Shown here one piece after another: positions 7,718-15,733 of a stretch of DNA of 36,449 bases. Below the pieces are notes generated by a model, which saw nothing but the letters and a program-made list of their open reading frames with translations, was not told the origin of the DNA and did no database searches. A program made the position numbers and the translations under genes. This DNA is from Streptomyces mexicanus (GTDB taxonomy: Bacteria; Actinomycetota; Actinomycetes; Streptomycetales; Streptomycetaceae): NCBI RefSeq assembly GCF_902506575.1, contig NZ_LR732544.1, positions 3,582,405 through 3,618,853 of the forward strand, given 5' to 3'. How positions within the stretch are numbered: position 1 is the first letter of the stretch; every line of letters starts with the position of its first letter.

Positions 7718-8958
7718 TTCTGCTCCTGCGCGGTGGGGGTGTGGGCGTCGATGGCGGCGGTGACGCCGGTCTGGGTGGCGGTGGCCTTGCACCAGCCGGT
7801 GTAGACGGCCAGGTGCAGGACGGACTCGCGGAGCTGGTCGGCGGTCAGTTCGCCGTTGACCAGTGCGCCGTTCGCGATGATCTGGACGAGTTCGGGCCGG
7901 CCGACGGTGGCGGCGACGCCGAGGGTGAGCAGCCGGCGGTCACGGACGGACAGGCCCTCACGGCCCCAGACCTGGGCGAAGAGGTAGTCGACGGTCTCGG
8001 TGCTGAAGGGGTCGGTGCTGTCCTGGACCGCGGTGCTGAAGCCGGGGCCGTAAGCCTGGTCCATCATGTGCAGGCCGTAGGCGTGGACGTCGTCCTTCGC
8101 CGGCGGCGGTGCCGGTGCTGGTGCGGTCTCCAGTTGGAGGGTGCGGCGGGCCTGTGCGCGTACCACGTCGATGAGGGGGGCCTGGACACCGAGGGTGGCG
8201 GCGAGGTCCCGGGCGGCATCAAGGTCCTTGGTCATCAGCGGCTCGATCTGCCGGCCGATGGCGTCGGGCAGGACGCCGTCGCCGTCCTGCATGCGCAGCA
8301 GTTGCAGCAGGGTGCGGCCCTCGGGGTCGGCCGAGTCGATGACCTCGGCGAGCCGGGAGGGTGCCACGCCCGCGGTGCGGGCCAGCGCGGCAGCTTCTGC
8401 CACCGTGCGCCAACTGCCGTAGGTGACGACGTTGCGGGCGATCTTGGTGGCCATGCCGGCGCCGGGCGGGCCGCAGTGCACGACCTTCTTCGCCCAGTCG
8501 TCCAGGACGGGCAGCGCCGCGTCGACGGTGGCCTGCTCGCCGCCGAGGATGGCGACCATGCCGTTCTCGGCGGCCTTGTCGCCCGGGGTCACCCCGCAGT
8601 CGAGGAAGCCCACACCGCGCTCGGCGCACAGGGCGGCAAGTTCGTGGACGACCGGCAAGGCGACGGTGGCCAGCAGGACGATGGTCAGGTCCGGGTGCGC
8701 GGCCGCCAGCAGGCCGTGCTCGCCGCCGATGACCTCGCGTGCCTGGTCGGCGTTGACCACCGCGACCATCACGACATCGGAGGTCTTGGCCACCTCGGCG
8801 GGGGAGCCGAGCGGGTCGGGCACACCGGCCAGGTCCGCGGCAGCATCGGGACGGACATCGTAGACCGCCGGGACGCGTCCGCTGCGGGCGAGGCTGACGG
8901 CCACCCCGCCGCCGATCATGCCCAGGCCGATCACACCGGCCCGGAGGGTGTCACTCAT
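7714..8958 (-). CDS. Fusion of NAD(P)-dependent beta-hydroxyacid dehydrogenase and carboxymuconolactone decarboxylase domain
   Basis: The 414-residue product has two parts. Residues 1 to about 290 are a 6-phosphogluconate/3-hydroxyisobutyrate dehydrogenase-like domain with the dinucleotide loop GLGMIGGG (11-18) and a KxxxN motif (KIARN, near 171) expected for the catalytic lysine. Residues about 310-400 are a carboxymuconolactone decarboxylase/AhpD-like helical domain (LSVRDRRLLTLG...NGALVNGELTADQLRE...HLAVYTGWCKA). The cysteine in GWCKA sits where many family members have proline. The gene overlaps its neighbours by ATGA on both sides, so it is translationally coupled to the ferredoxin reductase and the P450. 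It probably acts on the P450 product or its substrate; the reaction is unknown. Confidence 0.85.
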   Translation of the reverse strand: MSDTLRAGVIGLGMIGGGVAVSLARSGRVPAVYDVRPDAAADLAGVPDPLGSPAEVAKTSDVVMVAVVNADQAREVIGGEHGLLAAAHPDLTIVLLATVALPVVHELAALCAERGVGFLDCGVTPGDKAAENGMVAILGGEQATVDAALPVLDDWAKKVVHCGPPGAGMATKIARNVVTYGSWRTVAEAAALARTAGVAPSRLAEVIDSADPEGRTLLQLLRMQDGDGVLPDAIGRQIEPLMTKDLDAARDLAATLGVQAPLIDVVRAQARRTLQLETAPAPAPPPAKDDVHAYGLHMMDQAYGPGFSTAVQDSTDPFSTETVDYLFAQVWGREGLSVRDRRLLTLGVAATVGRPELVQIIANGALVNGELTADQLRESVLHLAVYTGWCKATATQTGVTAAIDAHTPTAQEQK

Positions 8959-10160
8959 GCTGCACTCCCGGTGAGAAGGGGGGCCGCCGCGGCGACCTGG
9001 GCCCGGTAGCCGCGCAGGGCCCGGACCATGTTGACGCCGACCGCCGCGCAGGTACGGCCGTTCCTGCCGTACAGAGCGATCAGCCTGCGCTCGGCCGTGC
9101 TGCCCTCGACAACACGTACCTCGTCCGCGCCTCGGGTCCGGCCGTAGATCTGGATCTTCAGGTCGTACTGGTCAGACCACACGTAAGGCACCGAGTCGAA
9201 CGGCGTGGCACGCTCCGGCCCGGCCAGAATGTTGCGGGCGACGGCCAGTCCCTGCTCGGCGGCGTTCGTGCGGTGCTCGATACGCCAGGGCTCACCCGTG
9301 CGGGCGTTGAGCCAGCAGGCCACGTCGCCCGCCGCCCACACCCCGGACCCGGCGTACAGGGTGGCGTCGCACTCCACCCCGTTGCCGACCGCAACGCCGC
9401 TGCCGGTGAGCCACTCGGTGTTGGGCTGCGCGCCGATACCGACCAGGACGGCGTCCGCGGCCAGGGTGCGGCCGTCACGGAGACTCACTCCGCTGGCCCG
9501 CCCGCCGTCGGTGAGGACCTGGTCGACGAGGACGCCGGTCTCGATCCGCACACCGTGCTCGTGATGGGCGGTGCGCAGCATGGCGCCCAGTTCGTCGCCA
9601 AGCGCATCGCCCATGGGCTGGGCGGTGTCGGTGACGAGGGTCACCTCGCAGCCCAGGCCGCGTGCCACGGCGGCGGCCTCGGCGCCGACGAAGCCGCCGC
9701 CGACCACGACCAGGTGCCCCTCGGATGCGAGGTCCTCACGCAGGGCCAGCGCGTCCTCCAGGGTGCGCAGAACGTGCACCCCGGGCACCCCCTCGGTGCC
9801 GGGCAAGCGGCGGGCCCGCGTGCCGGTGGCCACGACCAGAGCGTCGTACTCGACGAACGTGCCATCCGCCAGGGCGACCTCACGCGCCTTGGTGTCCAGC
9901 GCGATCGCCTTCGTGCCCAAGCGAAGCTGGAGACCGAGAGCGTCGATGTCAGGCTCACCGCGCAGCAGGAGCCGGTCGGTGCTCCACTCGCCCGACAGCA
10001 GCTGCTTCGACAGCGGGGGCCGGTCGTAGGGAAGGTGCGACTCCTCGCCGATCAGGGTGATCGGCCCGGGGTGGCCCTCGCGTCGCAAGCCCTCCACAAC
10101 GCTCAGGCCGGCCGCCGAAGCCCCGACGACAGCGATCCGTGACGGCGCTGCGGCACTCAC
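8955..10160 (-). CDS. Ferredoxin reductase (FAD/NAD(P)H-dependent)
   Basis: This 401-residue flavoprotein is of the pyridine-nucleotide class that passes electrons from NAD(P)H to a P450 ferredoxin. The FAD-binding loop GASAAG is at 13-18, the family motif YDRPPLSK at 45-52, and the second nucleotide-binding loop GGGFVG at 154-159. A later WAAGDVACW segment is the second FAD contact. The GTG start at 10160 overlaps the ferredoxin stop (GTGA); the frame is open much further upstream, but that part runs antisense-like through the ferredoxin gene and is not coding. It is the second gene of the P450 operon. Confidence 0.92.
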   Translation of the reverse strand: MSAAAPSRIAVVGASAAGLSVVEGLRREGHPGPITLIGEESHLPYDRPPLSKQLLSGEWSTDRLLLRGEPDIDALGLQLRLGTKAIALDTKAREVALADGTFVEYDALVVATGTRARRLPGTEGVPGVHVLRTLEDALALREDLASEGHLVVVGGGFVGAEAAAVARGLGCEVTLVTDTAQPMGDALGDELGAMLRTAHHEHGVRIETGVLVDQVLTDGGRASGVSLRDGRTLAADAVLVGIGAQPNTEWLTGSGVAVGNGVECDATLYAGSGVWAAGDVACWLNARTGEPWRIEHRTNAAEQGLAVARNILAGPERATPFDSVPYVWSDQYDLKIQIYGRTRGADEVRVVEGSTAERRLIALYGRNGRTCAAVGVNMVRALRGYRAQVAAAAPLLTGSAA

Positions 10161-10351
10161 AGCTGCACCTGGATGACCGCGGCCGGGCAGACAGCCGCCG
10201 CCTGGACCACGTTCTCCGCCTGGTCGGCGGGCGGATTGTCGTCGAGTAGCACCACGATGCCGTCTTCGTCCCGCTGGTCGAAGACGTCCGGCGCGGCCAG
10301 CACACACTGGCCGGCACCGCAGCATTTGTCGAAGTCGATAGAGATTTGCAT
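10157..10351 (-). CDS. 3Fe-4S ferredoxin, P450 electron donor
   Basis: A 64-residue small acidic ferredoxin. Cys10, Cys16 and Cys55 (CCGAGQC and VCP) match the three-ligand pattern of P450-associated 3Fe-4S ferredoxins; Ala13 sits where a fourth ligand would be in a 4Fe-4S protein, and Cys11 is an extra cysteine. The ATG at 10351 was chosen over an upstream TTG (10372) because GGAAG lies 11 bp before it and the protein then starts at the conserved MQISIDFDKC. It opens the operon that continues with reductase, fusion enzyme and P450. Confidence 0.9.
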   Translation of the reverse strand: MQISIDFDKCCGAGQCVLAAPDVFDQRDEDGIVVLLDDNPPADQAENVVQAAAVCPAAVIQVQL

Positions 10352-10372
10352 GGGGGAATCCACTTCCGTCAA

Positions 10373-10434
10373 GCCCTCGCGAATTGAGGGCGACGCGGGC
10401 CAGATGCACTAGTTGCCCTGTGCACCTAACTTAG
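10373..10434 (-). promoter_or_regulatory. Leader hairpin and candidate operators of the P450 operon
   Basis: Upstream of the ferredoxin start lie three symmetric elements: GCCCTC/GAGGGC with a 7-nt loop (10373-10391), TGCAC and GTGCA separated by 10 bp (10405-10424), and CTAA-C-TTAG (10426-10434). Together with the TetR gene just upstream they mark this as the control region of the operon. Which one, if any, binds TetR is unknown; no clear -35/-10 pair stands out. Confidence 0.4.
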
Positions 10435-10552
10435 TTCAGCAGGGACTGTACTCCTGGCCATGCGGGGTGGCAACCGGCCTTTCCGGAAGGGATATTGCTG
10501 CGGTGCAGAACCCGCGTGGGCCCTGCGCGGGCACCGCTGGGGTGGGCCCCGG

Positions 10553-11287
10553 CTACGCCTGCGGGCCGTCGGGCCCCGGAGCGTTTCGGATCTCCCTGAT
10601 CCGACGGGACGCTTCAGTCTCCGCCGGCGAGGGCACCGCAGGTGCTGCTCCGGGGGTGCCGGACAGGAGCGAGCTCACCAGCCCCTCTGCCAGCTGCAGG
10701 ACCAGCGTCTCCGACGACTCGTCGCGGTACAGGCTGTGGTGGAGGGAGACCATGCCGTGCAACCCGGCCCACAGGGTCTGCGCTGCCTGCTCCAGCGGCA
10801 GAGACAGCCTGTAGCCGCTGCTCTCGCAGCTGCGCAGCCCCTCACGGAAACTGGCGGAGACGTGGCGTGCCGGGTGGCCGCTTATCCTCGACGGCTCCGC
10901 AGTCGGCTGGTGAACCTCGAACATGAGCTGGTAGTGGCCCGGACTTCTCATGGCGAACCGGCAGTACGCCAGCGCCTGCGCCCGCAGCCGGTCCCGCGGG
11001 TCATCCCCCCCGGCCTTTCCGGCGGTGGCCATCTGTGTGACGAGCTCGTCATACCGGTCCGCCAGGGCCGCCCACACCAGTTCGGTCTTGTCTGCGAAGT
11101 GGAGGTAGATGCTGGGGGCGGAGATGCCCACCTCCTTGGCGACTGCGCGCATGGTCAGCTTGTCGGGGCTGCCCCATTCCCCCAGTAGCCGCTGGACTGC
11201 GGCCACGATCTGTCTGCGCCGCTGGGAGCCCTGCCCGCTCTCCCGCCCGTCTTGTTCTCCATCGTTCGCCGACCCTGTCGCCATCAT
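10553..11287 (-). CDS. TetR-family transcriptional regulator
   Basis: A 244-residue regulator. The N-terminal helix-turn-helix reads TMRAVAKEVGISAPSIYLHFADKTEL in the TetR pattern, with the conserved IYxHFxxKxEL. The C-terminal ligand domain contains LWAGLHGMVSLHH, typical of the TetR_C_13 (WHG) group. The second in-frame ATG region (11287) is taken as start because GGAAGGGAA precedes it at a good distance. It lies directly upstream of and parallel to the ferredoxin-P450 operon, with a 200-bp spacer holding symmetric elements, so it is the likely local repressor that senses the substrate or a product. Confidence 0.9.
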   Translation of the reverse strand: MMATGSANDGEQDGRESGQGSQRRRQIVAAVQRLLGEWGSPDKLTMRAVAKEVGISAPSIYLHFADKTELVWAALADRYDELVTQMATAGKAGGDDPRDRLRAQALAYCRFAMRSPGHYQLMFEVHQPTAEPSRISGHPARHVSASFREGLRSCESSGYRLSLPLEQAAQTLWAGLHGMVSLHHSLYRDESSETLVLQLAEGLVSSLLSGTPGAAPAVPSPAETEASRRIREIRNAPGPDGPQA

Positions 11288-11378
11288 CTGCACTTCCCTT
11301 CCGGCCACAGATTAACCGGGCCGGTATCCCCGTTCGGTCCTGAGCGCAGGGGCCCGCACGTGACGGCTGGACAAGACG

Positions 11379-11518
11379 TACGGAGGACTCCACCTCGGCG
11401 TCAACAACGCCGGGCTCGGCCACGCGCCGCCCTACTGCACGAGATCCCGATGGAGGGCTGGGACCGCCATACGTCATCAACCTGCGGGGCCTGCTGCTGT
11501 CCCCGCGCGCGGAGCTAG
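11379..11518 (+). pseudogene. Short-chain dehydrogenase remnant interrupted by an IS
   Basis: A frame reads YGGLHLGVNNAGLGHAPP, which contains the NNAG motif of short-chain dehydrogenases. After frame changes, LHEIPMEGWDR and VINLRGLLL follow, matching the next conserved segment of the family. The sequence stops at the CTAG where the IS5 element is inserted. Past the IS the frame may continue for a few residues (ELEH) and then loses similarity. The 5' end, including the cofactor loop, is absent. Once perhaps part of the catabolic cluster. Confidence 0.6.
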
Positions 11519-11588
11519 GGCCTGTGGAGTTGTGATCTCATGTAGTCCCGGCCCGAGAGGGGCGGGGGTCTTGGGGTAGAACGCTGAT

Positions 11589-12035
11589 ATGTCTCGACCT
11601 CAACTTACGGATGCTGAGTGGGAGTTCATTTCTCCGTTCCTGCCGGTCGGTGAGTACGGGCCGTACCCGGAGAACCTGCGGGCGCACTTCGAGGGCGTCG
11701 TGTGGCGGTTCAGGAATGGGGCGAAATGGCGGGAGTTGCCCGAACGATTCGGACACTGGTCCACCGTTTACGGCCGGTTTCGGCAGTGGCGGGATGCCGG
11801 GGTGTTCACCGCGGTGTTCCAGGGTGTGATCGCCGAGGCGGCGAAGCGGGGCCTGGTGGACTTGTCACTGGTCAGCGTGGACTCGACCACAGCCCGGGCC
11901 CATCATGATGCCGCAGGGATGATCATGGATCCCGAGACCCTGGACGCGGTGGAGAGGGCCGCCGCAGAAAAAGGGGCACCAGCGAGGAACAAGTCGGGCA
12001 ACTCGACCCGGAGCGAGAAGAACGACGACGCGTGA
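11589..12035 (+). CDS. IS5-family transposase, first frame (DUF4096 and first catalytic Asp)
   Basis: 148 residues. The start MSRPQLTDAEWEFISPFLP and RFRNGAKWRELPERFGHWSTVYGRF are the DUF4096-type N-terminus of IS5 transposases. VDSTTARAHHDAAG holds the first DDE aspartate. The frame ends just past an A5G4 run (11968-11976). Reading the -1 frame from that run gives a typical basic linker leading into the second frame, which suggests a programmed -1 shift producing the full enzyme. The first frame's own tail after the run is probably not part of the active protein. Confidence 0.85.
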   Translation: MSRPQLTDAEWEFISPFLPVGEYGPYPENLRAHFEGVVWRFRNGAKWRELPERFGHWSTVYGRFRQWRDAGVFTAVFQGVIAEAAKRGLVDLSLVSVDSTTARAHHDAAGMIMDPETLDAVERAAAEKGAPARNKSGNSTRSEKNDDA

Positions 12036-12562
12036 GGCGTCGCCGCAGGGCCCGGCTCGCCGCCGCGGACCTGGGGCGGTCCCGCGGCGGACTGGCCACC
12101 AAGACGCACCTGTCCTGCGTTCCGCAGTGCCTGCCCCTCTCGCTCAAGATCACCGCTGGGCAGGCAGGAGACAGTCCGCAGTTCATCCCGGTCCTGAACG
12201 AGATCCGCGTCCCCGGCCCGGTCGGCCGGCCCCGCACCCGGCCCGACGCAGTCGCTGGCGATAAGGCGTACTCGTCCCGCAAGAACCGTTCCCACCTGCG
12301 CCAACGTGGGATCAAAGCGGTCATTCCCGAGAAGAAGGATCAGGCCGCCCACCGCAAGAACCGCGGCTCGCACGGCGGACGGCCCGTCACCTGGGACGAG
12401 CCGCTCTACAAGCTCCGCAACAGCGTCGAACGCACCATCAACAAGATCAAGGACTGGCGCGGCCTTGCCGTCCGCTACGACAAAAAGCCTGAAAGCTACC
12501 AGGCCGGACTCGAATTATGTGCCGGCCTCCTCTGGATCCGGCACCTCGAATCACAGCATTGA
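12032..12562 (+). CDS. IS5-family transposase, second frame (catalytic C-terminus)
   Basis: This frame holds the rest of the DDE domain: GRSRGGLATKTHL, then AVAGDKAYSSRKNR with the second Asp, and RNSVERTINKIKDWRGLAVRYDK with the Glu and the Y(2)R(3)E(6)K-like signature. It overlaps the first frame by 4 bp and its -1 frame is open back to the A5G4 run at 11968-11976, so it is expected to be translated mainly as a frameshift fusion. The GTG at 12032 is only the first start codon in frame. It is about two thirds identical by eye to the remnant at 5230-5662. Confidence 0.83.
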   Translation: MRRRRRARLAAADLGRSRGGLATKTHLSCVPQCLPLSLKITAGQAGDSPQFIPVLNEIRVPGPVGRPRTRPDAVAGDKAYSSRKNRSHLRQRGIKAVIPEKKDQAAHRKNRGSHGGRPVTWDEPLYKLRNSVERTINKIKDWRGLAVRYDKKPESYQAGLELCAGLLWIRHLESQH

Positions 12563-12668
12563 TCACAACTCCACACACGCCCTAGAACACCCCTGCGGCG
12601 TACGATGGGACGGAGCGCCGTGAGCGTAGATCTGATCCATGCAAGGCGGCCCAGAGAAAGGCATGGCC

Positions 12669-14123
12669 ATGGCACAGGACGGTTTGGCGCTGCCGCGCCT
12701 GACGTCCTTCTCCACCCGTCGCGCCCCTCAGGGCGACGAGGTCGACTACTGGCGTCAGGCCAGGCAGAAGGCCTACGTGTCGGCCAGGACGGACCCGGTC
12801 GGCAACGCCTTCGACGGGGAGATCAGGCTAGGCCAGTACACGGATTTCCGTTTGTCCACCAAACGGGCCCGCCCCGAGGAGGTCCGGCGCTCGGCCGGCG
12901 ACATCGCGCAGGGCCGCGAAGACGACGACTACCTGTACCTGGTGTTCCAGCTGAGTGGTGACTTTCTCGTCGAACAGGCAGGACGTCAGACGCTCGCGAC
13001 TCCCGGTTCGCTGGTGATCTACGACAGTGCCGCGCCCTTCTCTCTGTCTGCGAAGGAGGAGTACGAGCAGGTCGTCCTCGAGCTGCCCGCCGACAGGGCA
13101 TTCGCGCAGGCCGGCGTGAGCCGCAGCAACGACCTGCTCGCCCGGACGTTCGACTGCGGCGGGGCGATGGGCGCGGTGGCGGCGTTCTTCGTGAACCTCG
13201 CGCAGCGCCAGGACGGGGACCGCCTGGGCGCGCACCTCCTCGAGCCCCAGGCGACCGCGCTGGGAACCTCGCTCCTCGGCCTGATCGCCCCCGGTCGGTG
13301 TCAGGTGCCCGAGGCGCTGCGGCGCGGGCAGGCGGCAGCCTACATGCGCGCGCATCTGGCAGACCCCGATCTGGACGCAGAGGGCATCGCCGCGGGCCTG
13401 CACGTTTCCCGCCGCACTCTGTTCCGCCTCTTCGAGGGCACGGGCGAGTCCGCCATGGCGCGCCTGCGGTCTCTGCGGCTCGAGCGCGCCCGGGTGATGC
13501 TGCGGACGCAGCCGGGCAAGCGGATCTCCGCGATCGCGCAGGAGACGGGTTTCTCCAGTTCGGTGCAGTTCTACCGTGCCTTTCGCGCGGTGGCCGGCAT
13601 GACTCCCAGCGAGTACCGGGAGGCCGACTTCGTGGAAGGACCTGATACATCCGGTCGTCCTGGGGCTGGAGACATGACGTCCGCGGGGGCGTCTGCGGGT
13701 GGTGAGAGGACGAGCGGGGCCATGGAGCAGGACCGGCTGGATGCCGTACTGGAACGGATCGCCCGGATTCCCTTCCGCGCCAAGTTCCATCTCCGCCCGG
13801 CCGAGCGTGAGTACGTCGCCTTGCGCGGCATGGTGGCCGTGCGACGGCACGCCCGTGAGCTCATCGACAGCCGCCTTGCCCCGGCCTGTCCGGTGAGGGA
13901 CGGCAGGCAGACCCCCTGGGGAGGCCATCCCGTCTTCCGAGCCCAGCACGCCACGGCGACCTGCTGCCGCACCTGCCTGCAGATCAACCACGGGATCGCC
14001 AAGGGACGCGAGCTCAGCGAGCAGGAGCGGGAGCGTGTCGTCGGCCTTATCTGCCTCTGGATCGAGAGGGAGTGCCGGGCCGGGCCGCGGCGGTTGCCGG
14101 ATCCTCCTGCGACCCTGTTCTGA
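12669..14123 (+). CDS. AraC-family regulator fused to a C-terminal DUF4186 domain
   Basis: A 484-residue protein. Residues 1-200 resemble the AraC_binding_2 sensor domain (FQLSGDFLVEQAGR, TPGSLVIYDSAAPF). Residues about 218-320 are the double helix-turn-helix (IAAGLHVSRRTLFRLFEG, ISAIAQETGFSSSVQFYRAF...MTPSEYRE). A glycine/serine linker follows, then from about 370 a DUF4186 domain: KFHLRPAEREYVAL, RRHARELIDSRLAP, HPVFRAQHATATCCRTC and a basic C-terminus. DUF4186 is normally a stand-alone protein of unknown function. An internal in-frame ATG at 13674 has GGAG close before it, so a separate DUF4186 protein could also be made. The ATG at 12669 has AAAGG at good spacing; 12639 is an alternative. 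It lies next to the IS and before the RuMP genes, so it may control the island. Confidence 0.87.
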   Translation: MAQDGLALPRLTSFSTRRAPQGDEVDYWRQARQKAYVSARTDPVGNAFDGEIRLGQYTDFRLSTKRARPEEVRRSAGDIAQGREDDDYLYLVFQLSGDFLVEQAGRQTLATPGSLVIYDSAAPFSLSAKEEYEQVVLELPADRAFAQAGVSRSNDLLARTFDCGGAMGAVAAFFVNLAQRQDGDRLGAHLLEPQATALGTSLLGLIAPGRCQVPEALRRGQAAAYMRAHLADPDLDAEGIAAGLHVSRRTLFRLFEGTGESAMARLRSLRLERARVMLRTQPGKRISAIAQETGFSSSVQFYRAFRAVAGMTPSEYREADFVEGPDTSGRPGAGDMTSAGASAGGERTSGAMEQDRLDAVLERIARIPFRAKFHLRPAEREYVALRGMVAVRRHARELIDSRLAPACPVRDGRQTPWGGHPVFRAQHATATCCRTCLQINHGIAKGRELSEQERERVVGLICLWIERECRAGPRRLPDPPATLF

Positions 14124-14374
14124 TTCCCCGGCGGGCCCTGTCAGGCCCCTGCTCTTGTTGCAGCGCGCGACGGCGCGGTTTCCGGCTTCGCGGTCTGGAC
14201 GCGTGCACCGTGGTTGCCGAGCGCGCGGCGGCTCTCGACCGGCTGCGGCACCTCACAAGGGCGACAGGCCCCGGGGCGGGCCCGTCCGTGTTTGGGCGCC
14301 GCTCTCACGCTGTACCCACGGTCACCGACGTGCTGGAGCCCTGCGGCTGTCCCGGTCGAGGATCGGGATCGCCG

Positions 14375-15643
14375 TCATCGCATGCCGGCTTCGGTGGCCA
14401 GGGCGGCTGCGGCGGCTCGGGAGGTGACGCCGAGCTTGTGGTAGATCTGGCTGGTGTGGAACTTGACGGTGTTCTCGCTGATGCCGAGCTGCGTAGCGAT
14501 CTGCCGGTTGCGGCGGCCGGAGGCGAGCAGGCGCAGGACTTCCGTTTCCCTGGGAGCCAGACCCCACGTTTCGGTGGGCTGTTCGGAGGTGTCCGGGGGG
14601 TCGAGCGGGATCTGCACTTCGAGGCGGGAGCCCCAGTTCTCTACCGCTTCCAGGTCGAGGCGACCGCCCAGCGCTGTGGCGCGGGCGCCGAGTTGGCGCA
14701 GTGCGGGGCCGGAGCTGTCCATGCTGCCGGGGCCGTCGTCTCTCACGGAGACGAGCAGGTGTGTTCCGTCGCAGTTCCATTGGACCCGGATGCGGGTGAC
14801 TTCTTCCTGGTCGCGCATCAGCAGGACGGCGCTGCGCACGATGGCTCGTGCTGCGTGTGCGACTTCTCCGGGAAGCGCGCGGCCGTCTGCCGGGGGCTCG
14901 ATGAACTGTATTTGCAGTGCTTCGTAGCGGCTCAGGGGGCGCAGGTCGTTCTTGAGGCGTTCGAAGGCGCGGGCGACCGGTTCCTCGGCGATGAAGGCGG
15001 CCAGGTCTGCTCCGCTCCTGGTGCGGATCAGGGCGTCGGCGGCGAGGTCGATCGCCTGGGTACGGGCTCGGGCGTCGTCGAGGTCTCGGCTGCGCAGGGC
15101 GGCGAGCAGGGATTCCAGGTCGGTGACGTGCCGGTCCGTGAGTTCGGCGGTGACCCGGAGCCTCTCGCTGGTGACCGCACGCGATTCCTGCAGGTAGTCG
15201 GGTGCCGCCTCGGCGACCTGCCGGGCGATGCAGGCGGCTGCGACGCTCCACAGGATCCGTGTGTGGGCGGCGCGGTCTTCGCCCGGGGGTTCTTGCACGG
15301 GGCAAAGGACGAGTACGGCTCCGGTGCCGTCTCCCAGGACCGCCACGTCGCGGGGCAGGCCGCCGAACTGTGCGCGCCCGGCCCACTGACCGCCTGCAGC
15401 CCGGTCGCGCAGGGCTGCGAGTTCGGCGATGGTCACGTTCTTCGTGATCTCCGGGTCGCCAGCCTTCTTGCGGGGACGCCCGGTGCATTCCTCGGTGAAG
15501 ATCACCAGCGCTTCGTGCGGCCACACGCCGTCGAGGGCCGTGTGCAGGCGGTCGGCCACGTCCTGCAGTGGAGCTGTCGCCACCAGGTTCAAACGGGCTG
15601 CCAACCCTTTACCGTTTTGCACCAAAAGATCGTTCGTCACCAC
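14375..15643 (-). CDS. LuxR-type regulator with a histidine-kinase-like ATPase domain
   Basis: 422 residues in three parts: an N-terminal sensor-like region (about 1-170, possibly GAF-like), a HATPase-like segment at about 275-350 ([20 protein letters not shown], then [26 protein letters not shown]), and a LuxR helix-turn-helix at about 358-422 ([22 protein letters not shown]...[16 protein letters not shown]). A canonical phospho-acceptor box (RxLHD) is not visible, so it is not a normal kinase; such one-protein hybrids occur in actinomycetes. It starts at a GTG and is divergent, across 90 bp, from the hexuloisomerase gene, which makes it the likely regulator of the RuMP/mycothiol genes. Confidence 0.85.
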   Translation of the reverse strand: MVTNDLLVQNGKGLAARLNLVATAPLQDVADRLHTALDGVWPHEALVIFTEECTGRPRKKAGDPEITKNVTIAELAALRDRAAGGQWAGRAQFGGLPRDVAVLGDGTGAVLVLCPVQEPPGEDRAAHTRILWSVAAACIARQVAEAAPDYLQESRAVTSERLRVTAELTDRHVTDLESLLAALRSRDLDDARARTQAIDLAADALIRTRSGADLAAFIAEEPVARAFERLKNDLRPLSRYEALQIQFIEPPADGRALPGEVAHAARAIVRSAVLLMRDQEEVTRIRVQWNCDGTHLLVSVRDDGPGSMDSSGPALRQLGARATALGGRLDLEAVENWGSRLEVQIPLDPPDTSEQPTETWGLAPRETEVLRLLASGRRNRQIATQLGISENTVKFHTSQIYHKLGVTSRAAAAALATEAGMR

Positions 15644-15733
15644 TTCATCGTCGCACAGAACCTCCCTGAATGGGTAGGTAAATTGCCCCGAAGGTTGAAT
15701 GACGACTACCTGTCCGTTGGGGATGCTCGTTGT
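15644..15733. promoter_or_regulatory. Divergent promoter region between the LuxR hybrid and the RuMP genes
   Basis: This 90-bp spacer is less GC-rich than its surroundings and contains a GTAGGTA half and a CTACCTG half in inverted order (near 15674 and 15707), a possible operator. GGGGA precedes the GTG of the isomerase gene at 15734. Confidence 0.4.

Larger units (their letters stand above)
11519..12581 (+). mobile_element. Intact IS5-family insertion sequence
   Basis: Imperfect terminal inverted repeats GGCCTGTGGAGTTGTGATC (11519-11537) and GATCACAACTCCACACACGCC (12561-12581) differ by one substitution and a 2-bp insertion. Both sides are flanked by CTAG (11515-11518 and 12582-12585), consistent with a 4-bp target duplication. 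The element is about 1063 bp and carries a transposase in two overlapping frames. It interrupts a short-chain dehydrogenase remnant. Confidence 0.85.

Noticed and set aside
14072..15733. Long N-terminal extension of the hexuloisomerase frame
   Set aside because: It is antisense to the LuxR-type regulator; the isomerase family starts near the GTG at 15734.
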